DNA of 64,000 nt, from assembly GCF_010119205.1 (NCBI RefSeq), contig NZ_WRXM01000002.1, positions 54,982 to 118,981 on the forward strand. The letters run 5' to 3'. This document shows positions 59,809 through 64,000 of this stretch, piece after piece (within the stretch, counting starts at the first letter, position 1; every line of letters starts with the position of its first letter). The translations under genes and the position numbers were made by a program. This DNA comes from Haloarcula limicola. GTDB taxonomy: Archaea; Halobacteriota; Halobacteria; Halobacteriales; Haloarculaceae. The notes under the pieces were generated by a model that searched no databases, was not told the origin of the DNA, and saw only the letters and a program-made list of their open reading frames with translations.

Positions 59809-60344
59809 CAGGCGTCACCTCGGCTCGGTTTCTGGGTGATGTACACCCCGTCCTGAAACACGCGCACGTCCTTGTCGTTGATGCGCGTGAGCTGTTCGAT
59901 GTCCGCGGCGGTCTGGCCGACGGCTTCGATGTCGGACCCGGACAGGGTCAGTTCCTCGCCGTCGACCGACACGTCGGTGTCGCCGTGGATGGCGGTCCGA
60001 CGGGCCGCTCGCTCGCCGAGGAAGTTCTCGATGACGACCTCGTCGCCCTCGACGTCGACCTGCATGGGGAAGTGAGAGTAGAAGACTTCCATCTCGTACT
60101 CCCAGCCCTCGGTCACGCCGTGGAACATGTTCTCTACGTGGCTCTCGAAGGTCCCGACGGTCGAGTTCGTCTTCGCGTCCTCCTCGACGGACTCGATGAC
60201 GACGACGCCGTCCTCGACGGAGACGTCGATCGCGGGATACCAGAGCCGTCGCGTGACGCTGCCGTTGTCACCCTCGACCGTGAGGTCGAGATGGTCCAGT
60301 TCGGCGGTCACGCCTTCCGGAATTTCCAGTTCTACTCGTGTCAT
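59808..60344 (-). CDS. rpl6: 50S ribosomal protein uL6
   Basis: A 178-residue protein from the ATG at 60344, two bases after the uS8 stop. It has two homologous uL6 domains: [44 protein letters not shown] and [50 protein letters not shown]. It binds the rRNA near the sarcin-ricin loop. The frame extending upstream to 60527 is the antisense of uS8 and not coding. Confidence 0.96.
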   Translation of the reverse strand: MTRVELEIPEGVTAELDHLDLTVEGDNGSVTRRLWYPAIDVSVEDGVVVIESVEEDAKTNSTVGTFESHVENMFHGVTEGWEYEMEVFYSHFPMQVDVEGDEVVIENFLGERAARRTAIHGDTDVSVDGEELTLSGSDIEAVGQTAADIEQLTRINDKDVRVFQDGVYITQKPSRGDA

Positions 60345-60346
60345 TG

Positions 60347-60739
60347 TCAGTATACGTACGCGATGACCTGGCCACCGACGCCCTCCTCGCGGGCCTCGTA
60401 GTGGCTCATGATGCCGTGGCTGGTCGAGACGACGAGCGTCCCGTAGTCGCGGGCGGGGAGGAACCGCTTCTCCCACTTCTCGAACTCGTCCGCGCCCGCG
60501 GAGTAGCGGGGCTTGACCGGGCCACACTCGTTGATGGCACCTTTCAGTTCGACCTCGAACTCACCGGCCTTGCCGTCGTCGACGAAACTGAAGCCGTCGA
60601 TGTACCCGCGGTCGTAGAAGACCTCGAGGACGGAGCCGATCTCGTTCGAAGCGGGCGATACCGTCTGATCCAGATGCCCGACGCTCTCGGCGTTGTCGAT
60701 GGCCGATAGAGCGTTGGCGAATGGGTCGTTTCCTGTCAT
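60347..60739 (-). CDS. rps8: 30S ribosomal protein uS8
   Basis: A 130-residue protein from the ATG at 60739; frames upstream are in uS14. It opens with DPFANALSAIDNAESVGHLDQTVSPASNEIGSVLEVFYDRGYIDGF. It closes with PARDYGTLVVSTSHGIMSHYEAREEGVGGQVIAYVY, which has the family Ser-x-Ser-x-Gly motif. It binds helix 21 of the small subunit rRNA. Spacers of two bases separate it from uS14 and uL6. Confidence 0.97.
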   Translation of the reverse strand: MTGNDPFANALSAIDNAESVGHLDQTVSPASNEIGSVLEVFYDRGYIDGFSFVDDGKAGEFEVELKGAINECGPVKPRYSAGADEFEKWEKRFLPARDYGTLVVSTSHGIMSHYEAREEGVGGQVIAYVY

Positions 60740-60741
60740 GG

Positions 60742-60921
60742 TTAGCTGTACTTCCTGAAGCCCATTCCCCGCGAGATCTCGCGGAAGCACTGGCGACACA
60801 GCCAGATGTCGTACTTGCCGACGAGTCCCTGTTCGCGCCCGCAGCGCTGACAGGACTCGAGCTGGCCGGTCCGCTCGCTTTCGGCGGCGTCGGGCTCTTC
60901 TGTGGTTTCACTTTCGCTCAT
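60742..60921 (-). CDS. rps14: 30S ribosomal protein uS14, zinc type
   Basis: A 59-residue protein from the ATG at 60921. It has an acidic N-terminus, then Cys24-x2-Cys27 and Cys42-x2-Cys45 forming a zinc ribbon, and the conserved end GMGFRKYS. It assembles into the small-subunit head. The start overlaps the uL5 stop (ATGA). Position between uL5 and uS8 is as in other archaeal spc clusters. Confidence 0.96.
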   Translation of the reverse strand: MSESETTEEPDAAESERTGQLESCQRCGREQGLVGKYDIWLCRQCFREISRGMGFRKYS

Positions 60922-61448
60922 TCGGTCACCTCCACGTCGAAGGTCGACTCGACGAACGCCGTCGCGTCCTCGGGGTCGAGTCGATGGTTCGACGGAATCG
61001 AGCGCGACGCCTGGTCTCGCTTGGCGACGCGGTAGCCGGGGCGGACGAGGTTGACCGTCACGTCCAGCCCGTAGATTCCGATGCTCGGGTCGTACTCCTG
61101 GCTCGGGAACTCGGTGTGTTCCTCGACGCCGAAGCTGAAGTTGCCGGTGTCGTCGAACTGGCTCTTCTTCATCTCGGCGAGCGGCAGCGCGGTGTCGAGG
61201 AACTCCTCCGCGGCCTCGTCGCGCAGGGTGACCTTCGCGCCGATGGGGTCGCCCTCGCGGATGTCGAACTCGCCGACCGTCCGCTTGGCCTTCGTCCGAA
61301 CCGGGTTCTGTCCCGTGATCTCGCCGAGGATGTCCTCGGCGTTGGCGAGGTCACGGCCACCGTGGCCGATGCCCATGTGGACGACGACTTTCTCGACGCG
61401 GGGTTCCCGCATCTCGTGGAAGTCACCGGACTCGCTCTCGGAGCTCAT
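60918..61448 (-). CDS. rpl5: 50S ribosomal protein uL5
   Basis: A 176-residue protein. [52 protein letters not shown] and [42 protein letters not shown] are conserved uL5 blocks. It binds 5S rRNA with uL18. The N-terminus is acidic. Starts and stops overlap eS4 and uS14 by four bases. Confidence 0.97.
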   Translation of the reverse strand: MSSESESGDFHEMREPRVEKVVVHMGIGHGGRDLANAEDILGEITGQNPVRTKAKRTVGEFDIREGDPIGAKVTLRDEAAEEFLDTALPLAEMKKSQFDDTGNFSFGVEEHTEFPSQEYDPSIGIYGLDVTVNLVRPGYRVAKRDQASRSIPSNHRLDPEDATAFVESTFDVEVTE

Positions 61449-62182
61449 TCGTCGTCACCTCCGTCGCTCGTGAAGTTCTCGTCGATGACGACGACGTACT
61501 CTTCGACCGTCTCGAAGCCGTCGGCGTCGTCCGAGTCCTCGCCGTCGATGCCTTCCTGCGAGACGAGGACGTTGTTCTTCGCGGAGCCGGGCGTGACCTG
61601 GATCTCGTCGACGGTGCCGATCTCGCCGGCGTGCGCGCCGTTGACGGCCGTGACGAGCGCGCCCTCTTCGTACTCGAAGTGGGCGACGACGTCGGTGCTC
61701 TCGTTGTCGACGACGATGGAGTCGCCGACGTCGTAGGTCTGGTCGTCCTCAACGACGAGCGTCTCGCCGTCGTGGAGCGCCAACTGAACGTCGCCACCGG
61801 GGACGTGCGTCTTGTTGACGATCTTGCCCAGTTTAGAGTCGGCCGCGTCCGCGACGATGGGGGTCAGCGCCAGCCGACCGCCCTCGCCGGGGAACACCCG
61901 ATAGTACTCGTCGCGCTCGGTGAAGGCGAGGATGTCGAACATCCCGACGGGGCGCTCCTCGTCGGAGACGGCCTTGCCGTTGATGAGCACGTTGTCCTCG
62001 TTGAGCGCGTAGCGCGCTTCCTTGCGGTTGTCGGCGTAGCCGAGCACGTCCCGCAGGACGATGAGCAGGGGGACCCCCGACTCGCCGTGCGGGCCGGCTC
62101 CGGCCTTGACCGTAAACGTCGCCGTCTTGCGCTCTACGGGCCAGCTGTCCGGCACCGAGAGTCGCTTCTGATGCTTACTCAT
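61445..62182 (-). CDS. rps4e: 30S ribosomal protein eS4
   Basis: A 245-residue protein specific to archaea and eukaryotes. An S4-like RNA-binding module sits at about 40-100 ([51 protein letters not shown]). A KOW-like segment is near 175-205 ([31 protein letters not shown]). The C-terminus is acidic. It belongs to the small-subunit shoulder. Confidence 0.97.
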   Translation of the reverse strand: MSKHQKRLSVPDSWPVERKTATFTVKAGAGPHGESGVPLLIVLRDVLGYADNRKEARYALNEDNVLINGKAVSDEERPVGMFDILAFTERDEYYRVFPGEGGRLALTPIVADAADSKLGKIVNKTHVPGGDVQLALHDGETLVVEDDQTYDVGDSIVVDNESTDVVAHFEYEEGALVTAVNGAHAGEIGTVDEIQVTPGSAKNNVLVSQEGIDGEDSDDADGFETVEEYVVVIDENFTSDGGDDE

Positions 62183-62541
62183 GCGGAATCATCCTCCGAT
62201 TCGAGACGCGCCTCGCGCTCGTCGTCTTCGAGCGTCAGCTCGGTCACTCGAACGTTCGAGGTGTCGAGCGGGCGGGGGACCTCCTCGCCGTCGGTCTTCT
62301 CGAGGACGACGTCCTCGACGTGGATGACGGCGTCCGTGAGGTCGACGTCGACGACTTCGGCCTCTTCGCCGGCGAAGTCGCCCCGGAGCACCTCGACGGT
62401 GTCCCCGGCGTTGACGCGGACGTTTCGCTGGCCGTACTCCTCGCGGAGGTCGGCCGAGAGCGTGGCCCGCACCTGCTTGTGTCGCTCGTGGAGCGGTGCG
62501 CGTCGTTGACTCGTTCGCTGTTTGTCTGGTTGCTTGCTCAT
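62179..62541 (-). CDS. rpl24: 50S ribosomal protein uL24
   Basis: A 120-residue protein. A basic N-terminus ([62 protein letters not shown]) contains a KOW motif. The acidic tail ([15 protein letters not shown]) is halophilic. It initiates folding of the large subunit. The stop overlaps the eS4 start. Confidence 0.96.
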   Translation of the reverse strand: MSKQPDKQRTSQRRAPLHERHKQVRATLSADLREEYGQRNVRVNAGDTVEVLRGDFAGEEAEVVDVDLTDAVIHVEDVVLEKTDGEEVPRPLDTSNVRVTELTLEDDEREARLESEDDSA

Positions 62542-62545
62542 GGTT

Positions 62546-62944
62546 CTATACGATCATCGTCGCTGCGGAGGCGACGCTTCCGAACCGTTCCGCGACTTCC
62601 CGCGAGATCGGACCTTTCAGCTCGGTCCCGCGCGGGTCCTCGTTCTCGTCCACGATGACGGCCGCGTTGTCTTCGAACTTGACGCGGGTGCCGTCGGGAC
62701 GGCGGATCGGCTTTCGCTGGCGGACGACGACGGCTTCGAGCACCTGACGACGCATCTCGGGCGTCCCCTTGGTGACCGACACCGTGATCTTGTCGCCCAG
62801 ACCGGCCTTCGGATGCCGGTTCTTCGTCCCCGAGTAGCCGTGGACGGAGATGACCTTCAGCTCGCGTGCGCCCGTGTTGTCGGCACACGTGATGAGCGAG
62901 CCCTTCTCCAGTCCTTGGGTGACGTCTGCGTTGAGCGCCTCCAT
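62546..62944 (-). CDS. rpl14: 50S ribosomal protein uL14
   Basis: A 132-residue beta-barrel protein. It reads [18 protein letters not shown] at the start. It continues [90 protein letters not shown]. It forms an intersubunit bridge. The four-base spacer to uL24 is the longest of this part of the cluster. Confidence 0.97.
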   Translation of the reverse strand: MEALNADVTQGLEKGSLITCADNTGARELKVISVHGYSGTKNRHPKAGLGDKITVSVTKGTPEMRRQVLEAVVVRQRKPIRRPDGTRVKFEDNAAVIVDENEDPRGTELKGPISREVAERFGSVASAATMIV

Positions 62945-63297
62945 TAGTTCTCACCGTCCTCTACGCCGTCCGTGGCCTCGTCCGAGCCCACACTGACGAC
63001 GACGTGACTCTTCGTCTTCGAGAGCGGTCGACACTCTGCTATCGTGACCGTGTCACCGACCGCGAGGTCGAGACAGTCGGGTGCGTGAGCCGGAACGCGG
63101 CTCCGCCGCTTCATGAAGCGGTCGTATTTCGGCACCTTCACGTCGTACTCGCGTTCGACGACGACGGTCTTCTCCATGTCAGTGGAAGCGACCTCACCGT
63201 CCAGCGTCTGACCGCGCACGGAGAGCTCTCCGTGGAACGGGCAGTTCTGGTCGGTACAGGTCGTTTCCGGTTCCTGTACGTTCAGTCCTAGCGCCAT
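62944..63297 (-). CDS. rps17: 30S ribosomal protein uS17
   Basis: A 117-residue archaeal-type uS17. An N-terminal Cys-containing part ([18 protein letters not shown]) precedes the OB fold ([59 protein letters not shown]). It contacts 16S rRNA helices 7 and 11. It overlaps the rnp1 end by ten bases. Confidence 0.96.
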   Translation of the reverse strand: MALGLNVQEPETTCTDQNCPFHGELSVRGQTLDGEVASTDMEKTVVVEREYDVKVPKYDRFMKRRSRVPAHAPDCLDLAVGDTVTIAECRPLSKTKSHVVVSVGSDEATDGVEDGEN

Positions 63298-63572
63298 TTG
63301 GAATCACCTGAATTCTCTGTGCGACGAGCGGGACGGGCGACGAGCGTCTCGCCCTCGACGCGGACTCGCTGCCCGCGTACGTCGAAGGCGAACGTCGCGC
63401 CGTCCTTCGGCACGTGCCACACCCGGTCTGCCCCCTCGATGGTCAGCGTCTGGGTCGTCTCGACGACGACCGCTCCGCTGATGCCGACGGCGTCCGGATT
63501 GGACGCGGCGACGACCTCGACGTCGAGGCCGACGAGTTCGTGACGGGGGAGCGTCTCGGGTGTCAGTGGCAT
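63288..63572 (-). CDS. rnp1: RNase P protein component 1 (Rpp29/Pop4)
   Basis: A 94-residue protein from the ATG at 63572. The Sm-like barrel of the Rpp29 family shows [74 protein letters not shown]. With Rpp21 it assists RNase P RNA in tRNA 5' processing. Its place between uL29 and uS17 is standard in archaeal genomes. The start overlaps the uL29 stop (TAATG). Confidence 0.95.
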   Translation of the reverse strand: MPLTPETLPRHELVGLDVEVVAASNPDAVGISGAVVVETTQTLTIEGADRVWHVPKDGATFAFDVRGQRVRVEGETLVARPARRTENSGDSKWR

Positions 63573-63787
63573 TATTCGTTCTCCTGAAGGTCGCCGTCTT
63601 CGCGCTGAATCGTCTTGATCCGGGCGATGGCCTTCTTCAGTTCCTTGATGCGACCCGGGTTCTCCGGGGCACCACCCGCGGCCTGCACGGCCCGGGCGTT
63701 GAGCAGTTCCGTCTTGAGGTCGTCGAGTTCCGCCTCTCGCTCGGCGGCCGTCATGTCGCGAACTTCCTGGACGTGGAGGACGGTCAT
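63572..63787 (-). CDS. rpl29: 50S ribosomal protein uL29
   Basis: A 71-residue two-helix protein. VQEVRDMTAAEREAELDDLKTELLNARAVQAAGGAPENPGRIKELKKAIARIKTIQRE shows the classic helix-turn-helix hairpin. It lies at the peptide exit site, where SRP docks. The ATG overlaps the uS3 stop (ATGA). Confidence 0.97.
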   Translation of the reverse strand: MTVLHVQEVRDMTAAEREAELDDLKTELLNARAVQAAGGAPENPGRIKELKKAIARIKTIQREDGDLQENE

Positions 63788-64000
63788 TCTTCGTCGTCCT
63801 CCTCGTCTTCCATCTCGCCCATGAGCTCTTCGGCTTCGGCCTCGACGTCCTCGTCGAGTTCCTCGTCGACGGCGTCTTCGAGTTCGTCGACATCGACGTC
63901 CTCGACGTCCTCGTCGGTCGGAACGTCGACCTCTTCCGCGACGACTTCCTCTTCGACCTCGGTCTCCTCGTCGCGTCCGTCGTCGGCGACCTGCTCGTCG
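63784..64000 (-). CDS. rps3: 30S ribosomal protein uS3, C-terminal part (runs off the window)
   Basis: The window ends inside this gene. About 72 residues are visible, almost all Glu, Asp and Val, ending EELMGEMEDEEDDEE. Haloarchaeal uS3 has such an acidic tail beyond the KH and C-terminal domains. Identity rests mainly on its position directly before uL29 in the S10/spc cluster. The KH domain is outside the window. Confidence 0.8.
   Translation of the reverse strand, partial: DEQVADDGRDEETEVEEEVVAEEVDVPTDEDVEDVDVDELEDAVDEELDEDVEAEAEELMGEMEDEEDDEE

Overview
The window is a piece of a haloarchaeal (class Halobacteria) chromosome. The evidence is strongly acidic proteins, high G+C with a G/C-biased third codon position that produces long antisense shadow frames, many apparently leaderless genes with a TATA element about 27 bases before the start codon, an intron-containing elongator tRNA-Met, and families typical of the group (HalX response regulator, small zinc-finger proteins, B12-dependent ribonucleotide reductase, Cdc48, RadB, archaeal-type ribosomal genes). 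A Haloarcula-like lineage is plausible, but I cannot prove it from sequence alone.

Layout. 0-11 kb: the end of a chemotaxis-type transducer, a malic enzyme/phosphotransacetylase fusion, an SDR epimerase, an RNase H-like protein, small conserved proteins, a HalX regulator, an alcohol dehydrogenase/FAD oxidoreductase pair, and split tRNA-Met. 11-20 kb: a TVP38-type membrane protein, a large REC-PAS histidine kinase, a small zinc finger, a membrane-anchored sulfite-oxidase-type molybdoenzyme, and NrdJ. 20.6-24.6 kb: a tightly overlapping trpD-F-E-G operon with a TGTACA-type operator candidate. 24.7-35.8 kb: tRNA-Val, a DUF3267 metalloprotease-like protein, regulators, a lycopene-cyclase-type domain, a CBS/ribosome-hibernation-like fusion, Cdc48, a UspA protein, LarC, a RuvC-fold protein and RadB. 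36-38 kb: two PhoU paralogues, each followed by the same 111-bp hairpin element. 38-49 kb: a potassium/cation hub with an Lrp-TrkA_C regulator, two TrkH channels, TrkA, UspA and an APC transporter fused to Usp domains. 48.6-54.7 kb: exported and surface proteins (polysaccharide deacetylase, PKD protein, SppA, DUF4350). 54.8-64 kb: the S10/spc-type ribosomal cluster from uS3 to SecY, including RNase P protein Rpp29, all on the minus strand and mostly with start/stop overlaps.

The most unusual signals are not conventional genes. There is a family of short perfect hairpins, often with 3-nt loops. They form arrays between genes (11.1, 35.9-37.2 kb), and comparable hairpins occur in frame inside the histidine kinase N-box (12.6 kb). 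There are two candidate structured RNAs (20.2 and 28.8 kb), a 35-codon leader ORF overlapping the first trkH start, and a 93-bp segment bounded by 12-bp inverted repeats between two divergent surface-protein genes. No CRISPR array, complete insertion sequence, prophage or replication origin was seen.
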